Of a stretch of 49,581 bases of DNA, positions 8,632-15,901 are shown one piece after another. The stretch covers positions 1 through 49,581 of the forward strand of contig JAPPFH010000135.1 of the NCBI GenBank assembly GCA_028875185.1, read 5' to 3'. A program made the position numbers and the translations under genes. The first letter of the stretch is position 1, and each line of letters begins with the position of its first letter. Origin of the DNA: Chloroflexota bacterium (GTDB lineage Bacteria > Chloroflexota > Anaerolineae > Aggregatilineales > Phototrophicaceae). The notes beneath the pieces are model-generated. The model had not been told where the DNA came from and searched no databases. It was given only the letters and a program-made list of their open reading frames with translations.

Positions 8632-9375
8632 ATGGACGTAACTTTCAAAATCAGACGGCGGAACCCGGACGCGCTCGGCCAAGAAAAGCCCTACTGGCAA
8701 GAATTCGTTCTGGCAGACGTCGACCCGACAGACCGCGTCTTGGAGATGCTGCATCGCATCAAATGGGAGCAGGACGGCTCGCTTTCGCTGCGGCGCTCCT
8801 GCGCGCACGGCGTTTGCGGCTCCGATGCTATGCGCATCAATGGCGTCAATCGTTTAGCTTGCAAGATCCTTATACGCGATGTGGGCGAGAAGGTGCAGGT
8901 GGAGCCGATTCTGGGCTTGCCCGTCATCAAGGACTTGATCGTTGATATGGAGCCCTTTTTTGATCATTACAAGCAGGTGATGCCATTCTTCGTCAATGAT
9001 GATCCGGTTCCGGCAGATGGGCGCGAGCGGCTGCAAACGCAGGCGAATCGCGAGCAATTCGACGATTCAACCAAGTGCATCCTTTGCGCATGCTGCACGA
9101 CTTCTTGCCCCAGTTTCTGGGCGAACGGGCATTATGTCGGTCCAGCCGCCATCGTTGGGGCGCATCGTTTCATCTTTGATACGCGCGATCAAGCGGGCAA
9201 AGAGCGGCTGGATATTCTCAGCGAACCCAATGGCGTCTGGCGCTGCCGCACGATTTTCAACTGCACGCCGGCTTGCCCGCGCGATATTGAAGTTACCAAA
9301 GCCATCGGCGAGGTTAAATTGGCGATCCGAAAAGGCACAAATGTTGGCATTATCGAAACAAGTGCGATACACTAA
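8632..9375 (+). CDS. sdhB: Succinate dehydrogenase iron-sulfur subunit
   Basis: SdhB passes electrons from the SdhA flavin to the quinone site through three Fe-S clusters. All ligands are visible in the 247-residue product. The [2Fe-2S] set is Cys57, Cys62, Asp65 and Cys77 (the Asp ligand is as in E. coli SdhB). The [4Fe-4S] set is in CILCACCTTSCP with Cys149, 152, 155 and 159. The [3Fe-4S] set is Cys205, Cys211 and Cys215. Length is close to the family norm. The ATG at 8632 follows the small ORF by 15 bases. A 14-bp sequence in its sixth to eleventh codons is duplicated 361 bases upstream. Confidence 0.97.
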   Translation: MDVTFKIRRRNPDALGQEKPYWQEFVLADVDPTDRVLEMLHRIKWEQDGSLSLRRSCAHGVCGSDAMRINGVNRLACKILIRDVGEKVQVEPILGLPVIKDLIVDMEPFFDHYKQVMPFFVNDDPVPADGRERLQTQANREQFDDSTKCILCACCTTSCPSFWANGHYVGPAAIVGAHRFIFDTRDQAGKERLDILSEPNGVWRCRTIFNCTPACPRDIEVTKAIGEVKLAIRKGTNVGIIETSAIH

Positions 9376-9449
9376 TGAGCAAGCGTGGAAATCTGGCGTA
9401 AATTGCGTCGGCGCGCTCGGTTCAAATGCACAATTATTTGGAGGTTGAC

Positions 9450-10262
9450 ATGAAGCGTATAGAAAGAAGGTCACCGTTCTGGTCGCGGCTTCTGGGCTTG
9501 CTAATCACCTTCGTGATCATCGCCGTGCTTGTATTCGGCGGTGTGAAGAATTTGACCAGTGAGTTGACTGCTTCGCAGAACGCCTTGGCCGCCAGTCAGT
9601 ACGAGCTTGGCAGGACGCAGAACGCCTTGGATAACACGCGCGCGCAGTTGACCGTCGTGGAGAATGCGCTCGCCAGCGCTTCCGCCGAGGTCGACCGGAT
9701 GGGCCGCAAGTTGGAGGCGAACCAACAGCAGCTTGAGGCCGCGGGCAGCAGAATTGTCGTTTTGAATCACGCCAACGATCAGATGAAGCAGCGTTGGGGT
9801 TATAGCCTGCGCGCGCTCGCGCAACGCAACGAGCAGCTTATCGCCACCGATCAGGCTTTGCGCTCGACGCAAGCGGAGTTGCAGCGGCTGCGCAACCAGC
9901 CCCAGTGGAGCGTAATCGTGACCAGTGAGCGCGAGATGCAAGCGGCTTACCGCGAGCGCTCCGCCATGGCGCAAACGCGCATGATGGTCGAAGGCGATGG
10001 CGGCTTCTTGTACTACGAAGGCATGGCCGCGCGGCATGAGGTCGAGAAATACGCGTCTTATGCCGAGCGCACGCAAGTCATTCTGACGACGACAGCGCCG
10101 GGCCATGATGTGCTGCGGTGCTTGAACGACGCCAGCCTGGGTTGCGGGGTGGTTGTCGCGGCGCAGGAGCAGGCTATGCAAATGCAAGCCTATTCCTATG
10201 AGTCGCGCTTCCAAAGCCAGGAAATGCTGATGGTAGATGGGCGGCGCGGCCGGCGCCGGTAG
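9450..10262 (+). CDS. Membrane-anchored coiled-coil protein, unknown function
   Basis: Family not recognised. The 270-residue product has a basic N-terminus, one transmembrane helix (about 13-32) and then a long heptad-rich region (about 35-155, Ala/Leu/Gln-rich with repeated SQNALA/TQNALD-like units). A C-terminal globular part (about 160-255) has two cysteines (in DVLRCLNDASLGCGVVV), and the tail is strongly basic (GRRGRRR). The topology suggests a single-pass protein with an external coiled coil. ATG at 9450 is chosen because TTGGAGG lies immediately upstream; an in-frame ATG at 9426 has no such site. It follows sdhB by 74 bases and may be in the same transcript. Confidence 0.8.
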   Translation: MKRIERRSPFWSRLLGLLITFVIIAVLVFGGVKNLTSELTASQNALAASQYELGRTQNALDNTRAQLTVVENALASASAEVDRMGRKLEANQQQLEAAGSRIVVLNHANDQMKQRWGYSLRALAQRNEQLIATDQALRSTQAELQRLRNQPQWSVIVTSEREMQAAYRERSAMAQTRMMVEGDGGFLYYEGMAARHEVEKYASYAERTQVILTTTAPGHDVLRCLNDASLGCGVVVAAQEQAMQMQAYSYESRFQSQEMLMVDGRRGRRR

Positions 10263-10394
10263 ATTTTCGGCGCGGCATCCAAGCGAATAAGCGATCTGCA
10301 AGGTCTGTAATTGGGCGGAGCGTTCCGGCAGGAATGGTCCGCCTTGCAACTATCTCCAAGCGCGAAGCTGCGGGATTAGATAGAAATTGATGAC

Positions 10395-10421
10395 GGGCGA
10401 CCTATAGCGGTCGCCCCTACA
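10395..10421. repeat. REP-like palindrome, copy b (inverted)
   Basis: GGGCGACC and GGTCGCCC form a perfect 8-bp stem around TATAGC, followed by CTACA. This is the reverse orientation of the family whose consensus starts TTGTAGGGGCGA. It lies between the coiled-coil gene and the dehydrogenase gene. Confidence 0.85.
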
Positions 10422-10506
10422 TTTTCCCACTTAAGCGCGTCACAACTTCCGCAGAGAGCTAGACCGGCTTGTGTCGCGGCGATTCGCATCAGATACTGGA
10501 GAGCGT

Positions 10507-11469
10507 ATGAGCACGGTAGTTCGATCGGAACCAGCAGGTCTTCCGCACAAAGCCGCCATCATCGGCGCAGGCACGATGGGCTTGGGCGTCGCCGAAACTT
10601 TCGCGTTGGCTGGGTTGGATGTCACGCTAGTTGACGATACGCCGGATGCATCTGAACAGGCGCTATCACGACTTCAAGCGCGCGTCCGCGGTCATGTCGA
10701 CGCCGGGCTGCTGCCGGAAACTGCTATCGAGGCGGCGAGGAAAGTACGCGCGGCGAGTGAAATCGCGGAGGCGGTCGCGAAGGCCGATCTCGTCTTAGAA
10801 GCGGTGCCTGAACGCATCGAGATCAAGCGCGCTGTGCTGGCAGAGTGTGATGCCCGGGCGCCGGCCGATGCGATAATCGCAACCAATACCTCATCGCTGC
10901 CTATCGACGACTTGGCGGCGACCGTCGCAAAAAAAGATCGCTTCCTGGGCATGCATTGGTTTAATCCGCCGGAATGGACGCCCGCAGTCGAGCTCATCCC
11001 ATCGGCGCTTACCAGTCGTGAGACTTTGGAGCGCGCGCGCGAGTTTCTGCTGGCGATTGGCAAGAAGCCGGTGACGGTTGCGAGCGGTCCAGGCTTCGTC
11101 GCCAATCGGATTCAATTTGCGCTCTTCCGCGAGGCGCTGGCCTGCGTCGAAGAGGGGCTGGCGACGGCGCAAGAAGTTGATGAGCTTGTGCGAAGCAGCT
11201 TTGGATTCCGTCTGCCATTTTATGGTCCATTTCAAGTTGCTGATATGGCGGGCTTGGATGTCTATGTCAATATCCTGGATGTGCTGGCGGAGGGATTGGG
11301 TGCGGACTGGGAGGCGGCGGGGGCGCTGCGCGACATCGTGGCTGAAGGACGAATTGGCGCCAAGGCGCTGGCTGGGTTTTATGATTACAGCGAAGCGGAA
11401 CTCGCGGATCTGCTGATTGAACGAGACAGGCGCTATGCCGCGCTATTGCGATTGCTGGCCGACTTTTAG
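10507..11469 (+). CDS. 3-hydroxyacyl-CoA dehydrogenase
   Basis: The enzyme oxidises L-3-hydroxyacyl-CoA to 3-ketoacyl-CoA with NAD+, as in beta-oxidation or reversed in butyrate-type pathways. The 320-residue product has the N-terminal NAD fold with GAGTMG (20-25) and the acidic residue pair ending strand two (TLVDD). The catalytic-histidine block LGMHWFNPPEW is near 150-160. The C-terminal helical domain includes GPGFVANRIQFALFREALACVEEGLAT. This is the short monofunctional HbdA/PaaH-like form without an enoyl-CoA hydratase domain. ATG at 10507 has GGAGAG seven bases upstream; a GTG at 10471 is less likely. It stands alone, so the pathway cannot be fixed. Confidence 0.92.
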   Translation: MSTVVRSEPAGLPHKAAIIGAGTMGLGVAETFALAGLDVTLVDDTPDASEQALSRLQARVRGHVDAGLLPETAIEAARKVRAASEIAEAVAKADLVLEAVPERIEIKRAVLAECDARAPADAIIATNTSSLPIDDLAATVAKKDRFLGMHWFNPPEWTPAVELIPSALTSRETLERAREFLLAIGKKPVTVASGPGFVANRIQFALFREALACVEEGLATAQEVDELVRSSFGFRLPFYGPFQVADMAGLDVYVNILDVLAEGLGADWEAAGALRDIVAEGRIGAKALAGFYDYSEAELADLLIERDRRYAALLRLLADF

Positions 11470-11525
11470 GCGCGGTCCCAAATAGTGACTGGCGGGAACA
11501 TCGCTAATTGACCCTGACCCAAAGC

Positions 11526-11570
11526 CTGAGTTCTCTGTGCTCTCTGTGTTGCCTCTTTTCCTCTGTGGTG
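11526..11570. repeat. CACAGAG-type dispersed repeat, copy 2 (inverted)
   Basis: It reads CTCTGTGCTCTCTGTGTTGC then CCTCTGTGGTGAAAA, the reverse complement of the pattern at 27392-27431. It lies just after the dehydrogenase gene and before the tRNA promoters. Confidence 0.65.
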
Positions 11571-11639
11571 AAAATACGCGCGGTTCTCGACTCAGGGCAA
11601 TTCCCAACAGATTCGCCACATCCCCGGTGCCGTCCCATC

Positions 11640-11668
11640 TTGACAGTGAGCGCGCGCCGTCGTACAAT
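11640..11668 (+). promoter_or_regulatory. Sigma70-type promoter P1 of tRNA/secE region
   Basis: TTGACA at 11640-11645, a 17-base spacer, then TACAAT at 11663-11668. This is a near-consensus promoter 66 bases before tRNA-Thr(TGT). Confidence 0.8.
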
Positions 11669-11693
11669 CGCCGCTCATCACGGGAAGCCTGCC

Positions 11694-11722
11694 TTGAGGG
11701 TGCTCTGCCGGCGTGGTACAAT
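11694..11722 (+). promoter_or_regulatory. Sigma70-type promoter P2 of tRNA/secE region
   Basis: TTGAGG at 11694-11699, a 17-base spacer, then TACAAT at 11717-11722, ending 11 bases before tRNA-Thr(TGT). With P1 it forms a tandem pair 54 bases apart, as is common for stable RNA genes. Confidence 0.8.
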
Positions 11723-11733
11723 CTCGCGGTTGC

Positions 11734-11806
11734 GCCACCATAGCTCAATTGGCAGAGCACCTGTTTTGTAAACAGGTTGTTCTGGGTTCGAGTCCCAGTG
11801 GTGGCT
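11734..11806 (+). tRNA. tRNA-Thr (anticodon TGT)
   Basis: The acceptor stem GCCACCA pairs with TGGTGGC at 11799-11805, with discriminator T. The D arm (GCTCAATTGGCAGAGC), anticodon loop TTTGTAA on a CCTGT/ACAGG stem, and T arm with GGTTCGAGTCC are all intact. No CCA is encoded. Confidence 0.95.
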
Positions 11807-11829
11807 ATGGCTTAACAGCCGAATCAGAT

Positions 11830-11912
11830 GGGTCGGTGCCCGAGTGGCTAAAGGGGGCGGACTGTAAATTCGCTGGCGAGAGCCTACACTGGTTCGAATC
11901 CAGTCCGGCCCA
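11830..11912 (+). tRNA. tRNA-Tyr (anticodon GTA)
   Basis: The acceptor stem GGGTCGG pairs with CCGGCCC (11905-11911), discriminator A. The anticodon region reads GGACTGTAAATTC, giving GTA. A long variable arm (GCTGGCGAGAGC) is expected for bacterial tRNA-Tyr. The T arm has GGTTCGAATCC. Confidence 0.95.
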
Positions 11913-11956
11913 CTGTTGATCTGAACCGTCAGTCGAATCAAGGCGAGCGGTTTAGC

Positions 11957-12028
11957 GCCTCCGTAGCTCAGGGGTAGAGCGCTCCCTTGGTAAGGGCGAG
12001 GTCATGAGTTCAAATCTCATCGGAGGCT
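11957..12028 (+). tRNA. tRNA-Thr (anticodon GGT)
   Basis: The acceptor stem GCCTCCG pairs with CGGAGGC (12021-12027), discriminator T. The anticodon loop is TTGGTAA, giving GGT; the anticodon stem CTCCC/GGGCG has one mismatched pair. The T arm has AGTTCAAATCT. It forms one cluster with the preceding two tRNAs and rpmG. Confidence 0.93.
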
Positions 12029-12089
12029 CTGCAAAGTGTAGCGAATTGCAAACAAAATACCCCCACCTCAAACCCCTCCCCGTCCGCCA

Positions 12090-12122
12090 GTGTCGGCGGT
12101 CAGTGTCTACGCGACCTACGCG
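12090..12122. repeat. 33-bp dispersed core, copy A
   Basis: A 33-bp sequence beginning GTGTCGGCGGTCAGTGTC and ending GACCTACGCG. It sits inside a hairpin whose arms are CCCCTCCCC (12072-12080) and GGGGGAGG (12131-12138). The identical core occurs at 15230-15262 (inverted) and 34309-34341, and at 13747-13787 with a 9-base insertion. Confidence 0.9.
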
Positions 12123-12217
12123 GAGCATAAAGGGGGAGGAGCTAAAAGGCGAAGGGTGGTCCCTGTCCCTCCTTGTGGGGGCAAGGGGCCCGGGGATGGG
12201 GCGGCAAGGAGATAACC

Positions 12218-12379
12218 ATGGCAAAGAAGGGCCAGCGCATTGTCGTCAAAATGCGCAGCACCGAAAGCGGGCATATTTACATCACTGAGAAGAGCCGCCG
12301 CAATACGCAGGGGCGCCTCGAGTTGCGCAAGTTCGATCCCTATTTGCGCAAGCATGTGCTGTATCGCGAAACCAAGTAG
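12218..12379 (+). CDS. rpmG: 50S ribosomal protein L33
   Basis: A 53-residue basic protein starting [19 protein letters not shown], with the L33 pattern [21 protein letters not shown] and the ending [10 protein letters not shown]. Zinc-binding cysteines are absent, so this is the zinc-independent (C-minus) form. AAGGAGA at 12206-12212 is a near-perfect ribosome binding site for the ATG at 12218. The place between tRNA-Thr and tRNA-Trp, just before secE-nusG, is conserved in many bacteria. Confidence 0.96.
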   Translation: MAKKGQRIVVKMRSTESGHIYITEKSRRNTQGRLELRKFDPYLRKHVLYRETK

Positions 12380-12429
12380 ATTTGCGCCGCGTAATGGTGT
12401 ATAGTATTTGAGGGACGCGCCGATAGCAT

Positions 12430-12502
12430 AGGGGTATAGCTCAGTTGGTAGAGCGACGGTCTCCAAAACCGTAGGTCGAGAGTTCGAGTCTTTCTGCCCC
12501 TG
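12430..12502 (+). tRNA. tRNA-Trp (anticodon CCA)
   Basis: The acceptor stem AGGGGTA pairs with TGCCCCT (12495-12501, one G-T pair), discriminator G. The anticodon loop CTCCAAA gives CCA. The T arm holds AGTTCGAGTCT. It lies between rpmG and secE, the usual place. Confidence 0.95.
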
Positions 12503-12594
12503 TATCGAAACCCATAAGCACCGTCCTCCGCGGCGGTGTTTATATATCAGGGCTGGGCGATTTTGCCCGGAGACAGTGTGAGGAGCAAAGGCGA

Positions 12595-12987
12595 ATGGCG
12601 GTAGAAGAGCAAGCACAAAGCGCCTTGACCCAGAAAAAAGGGAAGTCGACGCCGGGCCGGCGCACACGCAAGGTCAAAACGACAGCAAAAGCCGAACCGC
12701 AGGGCAATACCATGACGCGCCCGCTGTACATGACGGTTGATTACTTCAGCAATGTGCGTTCCGAGCTGAACAAGGTGGCTTGGCCCAGCAGGCATGATAC
12801 CCGGCGGCTTACGATACTCTGCATTAATGTGACGATCGCCTCGGCGATATTCCTCGGCATTTTGGCGGTGATTTGGTCCGAATTCATGCGTATCGGTTTG
12901 AACCCGGGCATGGCTTGGATGTTGCTGACGGTCATCGTGGCGATGGTCGGCGGCGCTTTCTTCATGATCCGGCGCGGGTCAATATAA
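12595..12987 (+). CDS. secE: Preprotein translocase subunit SecE
   Basis: SecE clamps SecY in the SecYEG protein-export channel. The 130-residue product has a basic low-complexity N-terminal extension (about 1-45). The SecE signature FSNVRSELNKVAWPSRHDTRR follows (about 51-71), then the expected transmembrane helix (about 74-97). A second hydrophobic helix (about 105-125) follows that the minimal one-helix SecE does not have. The ATG at 12595 follows GAGGAG. Position directly before nusG confirms identity. Confidence 0.94.
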   Translation: MAVEEQAQSALTQKKGKSTPGRRTRKVKTTAKAEPQGNTMTRPLYMTVDYFSNVRSELNKVAWPSRHDTRRLTILCINVTIASAIFLGILAVIWSEFMRIGLNPGMAWMLLTVIVAMVGGAFFMIRRGSI

Positions 12988-13030
12988 ACCGAGTGGCAGC
13001 GCCTTCTGTCAGTTTGGACAAAGAAATCTC

Positions 13031-13708
13031 ATGAGCGAGCAGCGGCAAGACACAATTGAACAGACCGATTACGATCCCGAACCGGTCGTCATTGATGAGG
13101 CCGAAGACGAGGTCGAAGGTTTGAACATCACGCTGGATGACGGGACGGCTGCGGAAGACGATCTCGAACGAAGCTGGTTCTTCATCCACTGCTATTCGGG
13201 CTACGAGAAAAAGGTCGAGCACGCCTTGCGCCAGCGCATTGAAACGATGGGCATGCAAGATCAGATATACGATGTGCTCATTCCGACTGAAGACGAGATC
13301 GAAGTCAAGGATGGCAAGCGGCGCACGGTCGAGAAACGCGTCTTCCCCGGCTACGTCATGGTGCAGATGCGCTGGGACATGGACGAAGGCGAGCTGGACA
13401 AAGACGCCTGGTATACCGTGCGCAACACGCCGGGCGTGGTTGGATTCGTCGGGGGCGAAAGCCAGCCGACGCCGCTGCGGCCCGAAGAGGTCAAGCGCAT
13501 CATGGACCGCATGGACTCCGAAGATACGGTGGTCAAGGTCGATTACAAGATCGGCGAGCGCGTGCGCATAGTCGGCGGTCCCTTCAACGATTTTCCCGGC
13601 ACGGTGGCGTCCATCGATTCCGGACGTGAGAAAGTGCGCGTGATGGTGGATTTCTTCGGGCGCGAAACGGCGGTCGTGCTCAGCTTCATGGAAGTGGAAC
13701 GCATGTAG
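13031..13708 (+). CDS. nusG: Transcription termination/antitermination factor NusG
   Basis: NusG binds RNA polymerase and couples it to Rho or ribosomes. The 225-residue product has an acidic N-terminal extension of about 47 residues, rich in Asp/Glu. The NGN domain follows, starting SWFFIHCYSGYEKKVEHALRQ and including EKRVFPGYVMVQM and NTPGVVGFVG. The C-terminal KOW domain starts IGERVRIVGGPFNDFPGTV. The start ATG lies 43 bases after secE. The acidic extension is longer than in E. coli NusG but resembles other phyla. Confidence 0.96.
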   Translation: MSEQRQDTIEQTDYDPEPVVIDEAEDEVEGLNITLDDGTAAEDDLERSWFFIHCYSGYEKKVEHALRQRIETMGMQDQIYDVLIPTEDEIEVKDGKRRTVEKRVFPGYVMVQMRWDMDEGELDKDAWYTVRNTPGVVGFVGGESQPTPLRPEEVKRIMDRMDSEDTVVKVDYKIGERVRIVGGPFNDFPGTVASIDSGREKVRVMVDFFGRETAVVLSFMEVERM

Positions 13709-13746
13709 TCATTTCACCGCCACCCTGTGTCCCTCCCCGACCGCCA

Positions 13747-13787
13747 GTGTCGGCGGTCAGTGTCTACGCGACCTACACGACCTACGC
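13747..13787. repeat. 33-bp dispersed core, copy B, with 9-base expansion
   Basis: The same core as at 12090-12122, interrupted by a 9-base tandem duplication (GACCTACAC-like unit near 13770-13779). The flanks are again a hairpin: CCCTCCCC (13731-13738) and GCGGGAGGGA (13798-13807). It lies between nusG and rplK. Confidence 0.85.
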
Positions 13788-13924
13788 GGCGCATCAAGCG
13801 GGAGGGAATCCGTGGCGAGGTATGGACTCCCTTCCCTCGTTTTGGGATCACGTTGACATTTACCTGTGGGAAGGGCTGGGGATGAAGTCAAGTCAGTAAG
13901 CGATTTATAGAACGAGGATACAAG

Positions 13925-14356
13925 ATGGCAAAGAAAGTAAAGGCAATCGTCAAGCTGCAGATACCGGCGGGCAAAGCCAATCCGGCGCCGCCGATTGGAC
14001 CGGCTTTGGCGCAGCACGGCATCAATCTGATGCAATTCTGCAAGGAATACAACGGTCGCACCTCAAGCCGCATGGGCGAGATCGTGCCGGCGGAGATCAC
14101 GGTCTTCATGGACGGCTCTTTCAAGTTCGCGTTGAAGAGCCCGCCGACATCCTTCCTCATCAAGAAGGCGGCTGGCATCGACAAAGCCGCTTCAAACCCG
14201 CTGCTGGAAACGGTGGCGACATTGAATCGCGACCAGGTGCGCGAAATCGCGCAGGTCAAGCTCAGTGATATGAACGCCATTGACATTGAAGGCGCGATGC
14301 GTCAAGTTGAGGGCACCGCCCGGCAGATGGGCATCAAGGTCGCCAGCGAGTCGTAG
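13925..14356 (+). CDS. rplK: 50S ribosomal protein L11
   Basis: The 143-residue protein binds 23S rRNA at the GTPase-associated centre. It starts [30 protein letters not shown], with the proline-rich N-terminal domain contacting the thiostrepton site. The C-terminal rRNA-binding domain has [20 protein letters not shown] and ends in the [10 protein letters not shown] block. Length and order (nusG-rplK-rplA) are standard. It is separated from nusG by about 215 bases that contain a repeat cassette, which is unusually long for this pair. Confidence 0.98.
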   Translation: MAKKVKAIVKLQIPAGKANPAPPIGPALAQHGINLMQFCKEYNGRTSSRMGEIVPAEITVFMDGSFKFALKSPPTSFLIKKAAGIDKAASNPLLETVATLNRDQVREIAQVKLSDMNAIDIEGAMRQVEGTARQMGIKVASES

Positions 14357-14448
14357 CGCGGCAATCGCGCGAATAGCGGATGGCAAGGTAAATCAAAGCG
14401 AAGTCGTGGGAGGGCGCCAAAGCCCGCTGACCACAAGGAGACGAAAAG

Positions 14449-15138
14449 ATGGGAAAGCGATACAAAGACGCGCTGAAGACCTTTGACCGCGGGCGGAATT
14501 TTCCGATGGCTGAGGCGCTGACGCTAGTGAAGGACAACGCCAGGGCGAAATTTGACGAGACGATTGAGGTGCATTTTCGGCTGGGCATTGACCCGCGACA
14601 CAGCGATCAGCAGATCCGTACGACGGTGATGCTGCCGCATGGCACCGGCAAGACAATCCGCATTTTGGCTTTTGTGGAAGAAGGTCAGGAAGAGGCGACT
14701 CTTGCCGCTGGCGCCGATGTCATCGGTACCGACGAGGTGATCAACCAGATTCGCAATGAGGGCTGGCTGGAGTTTGACGCCACCATCGCCACGCCGCCGA
14801 TGATGCGCAAGATTGGCCCGATCGCGCGCATTCTGGGCCCCCGTGGCTTGATGCCGAATCCGAAAGCCGGAACGGTCGTGCCGCCGGACGACATCCCGCG
14901 CGTGATCAACGAATTGAAGGCGGGACGGGTCGAATTCCGCAATGACCGCACCGGCAACTTGCATATCCCCGTTGGCAAAGCCAGTTTCACGCATGAGCAA
15001 TTGGCGGATAATCTGCAAACCTTGGTGGATGCGGTACAAGCAGCCAAGCCCGATTCGCTGAAAGGCGCGTACGTCCGGCGCATGGTATTGACCTCGACCA
15101 TGGGGCCCGGCGTTCGCGTTGAATCGACAGTGACCTAA
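14449..15138 (+). CDS. rplA: 50S ribosomal protein L1
   Basis: The 229-residue protein forms the L1 stalk of the large subunit. Typical blocks are MGKRYKDALKTFD at the start, ETIEVHFRLGIDPRHSDQQ, the signature GPRGLMPNPKAGTV (about 139-152) and the C-terminal STMGPGVRVE. A GGAG site precedes the ATG (ACAAGGAGACGAAAAG). rplJ and rplL, usual next neighbours, are not here: a terminator-like hairpin and repeats follow, then genes on the other strand. Confidence 0.98.
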   Translation: MGKRYKDALKTFDRGRNFPMAEALTLVKDNARAKFDETIEVHFRLGIDPRHSDQQIRTTVMLPHGTGKTIRILAFVEEGQEEATLAAGADVIGTDEVINQIRNEGWLEFDATIATPPMMRKIGPIARILGPRGLMPNPKAGTVVPPDDIPRVINELKAGRVEFRNDRTGNLHIPVGKASFTHEQLADNLQTLVDAVQAAKPDSLKGAYVRRMVLTSTMGPGVRVESTVT

Positions 15139-15162
15139 GCGCGTTGCGTGACAACCTTACTG

Positions 15163-15189
15163 TTGTAGGGGCGAGCCGCCGGCTCGCCC
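15163..15189. repeat. REP-like palindrome, copy c
   Basis: TTGTAGGGGCGAGCC-GCC-GGCTCGCCC: the same family as 719-743, here with a perfect 9-bp stem. It also forms the terminator listed at 15169-15193. Confidence 0.85.
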
Positions 15190-15193
15190 TTTT
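15169..15193 (+). terminator. Rho-independent terminator after rplA
   Basis: A perfect 9-bp GC-rich stem (15169-15177 with 15181-15189), a 3-base loop and TTTT. It is 30 bases after the rplA stop. The T run is short, but the stem is strong. Confidence 0.65.
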
Positions 15194-15229
15194 GCGTCCG
15201 ACTAGCAGGCAGCCTGACTGACCGCCGGT

Positions 15230-15262
15230 CGCGTAGGTCGCGTAGACACTGACCGCCGACAC
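15230..15262. repeat. 33-bp dispersed core, copy C (inverted)
   Basis: The exact reverse complement of the core at 12090-12122, located 40 bases after the rplA terminator palindrome. Further partial units of the same sequence (ACTGACCG) flank it on both sides. Confidence 0.9.
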
Positions 15263-15302
15263 TGACCGTCAACCGCCTCCGCCTGGAACAGTCGCAGCTT
15301 GC

Positions 15303-15839
15303 TTATTTCTTCAGACGCTCGAAGAACGTTTTGCGGAACTTTGCCACTTTCGGCGCGATGACGTAGGCGCAGTATCCCGCGCGCGGATTGTTGACGAAGT
15401 AATCCTGATGATAATCTTCGGCAACCCAGAAGGTGCTGGCTGGACTGATCTCGGTGACGATGCCGCCGCGGTAGAGCCCCTCATTTTCGATGCGACTGAT
15501 CGTGGCTTCGGCGACGCGTTTCTGCTCTTCGCTGTGATACCAGATGCCGGAGCGATATTGCGGCCCGACATCGTTGCCCTGGCGATTTAGCGTGGTCGGA
15601 TCGTGGGTAGCGAAGAAGATGTTCAGGATGTCTTCAAAGCTGATAACATCATTGTCAAAGGTGACATTGACCACCTCGGCGTGCCCGGTGGTCTTGGCGC
15701 AGACTTGCTCGTAAGTCGGGTTATCGACATGCCCGCCCATATAACCCGAGAGTGCTGACTCGACGCCGATCAACTGATTGTAGACGGCTTCTACGCACCA
15801 GAAGCAGCCGCCGCCCAGGGTTGCGATTTCTAAACTCAT
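15303..15839 (-). CDS. msrA: Peptide methionine sulfoxide reductase MsrA
   Basis: MsrA reduces methionine-S-sulfoxide in proteins. The 178-residue product starts MSLEIATLGGGCFWCVEAVY, where Cys12 of GGCFWC is the catalytic cysteine. It continues with SGYMGGHVDNPTYEQVC, GHAEVVNVTFD, FFATHDPTTLNRQGNDVGPQYRSGIWYH and the C-terminal AEDYHQDYF block. All are diagnostic. The ATG at 15839 was preferred to an in-frame start 48 bases upstream because the family begins a few residues before GGCFW. There is no fused MsrB domain. It is transcribed away from rsmA/ksgA's 3' end with a 62-base gap. Confidence 0.95.
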   Translation of the reverse strand: MSLEIATLGGGCFWCVEAVYNQLIGVESALSGYMGGHVDNPTYEQVCAKTTGHAEVVNVTFDNDVISFEDILNIFFATHDPTTLNRQGNDVGPQYRSGIWYHSEEQKRVAEATISRIENEGLYRGGIVTEISPASTFWVAEDYHQDYFVNNPRAGYCAYVIAPKVAKFRKTFFERLKK

Positions 15840-15901
15840 GACCTTAATCCCTTTACCTTTGACGAATGCCCCTATTATGGACGCCAATTCTTGCCGAATT
15901 C

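Noticed and set aside
12518-12542. Terminator hairpin between tRNA-Trp and secE
   Set aside because: The CACCG/CGGTG stem is only 5 bp with mismatches inside, and TTTA follows rather than a T run.
12090-15262. CRISPR array made of the 33-bp repeats
   Set aside because: The copies are kilobases apart, occur in both orientations, and have no regular spacers or cas genes.
15190-15302. rplJ-rplL expected after rplA
   Set aside because: Not present. The stretch is only a terminator and repeat DNA before msrA on the other strand.
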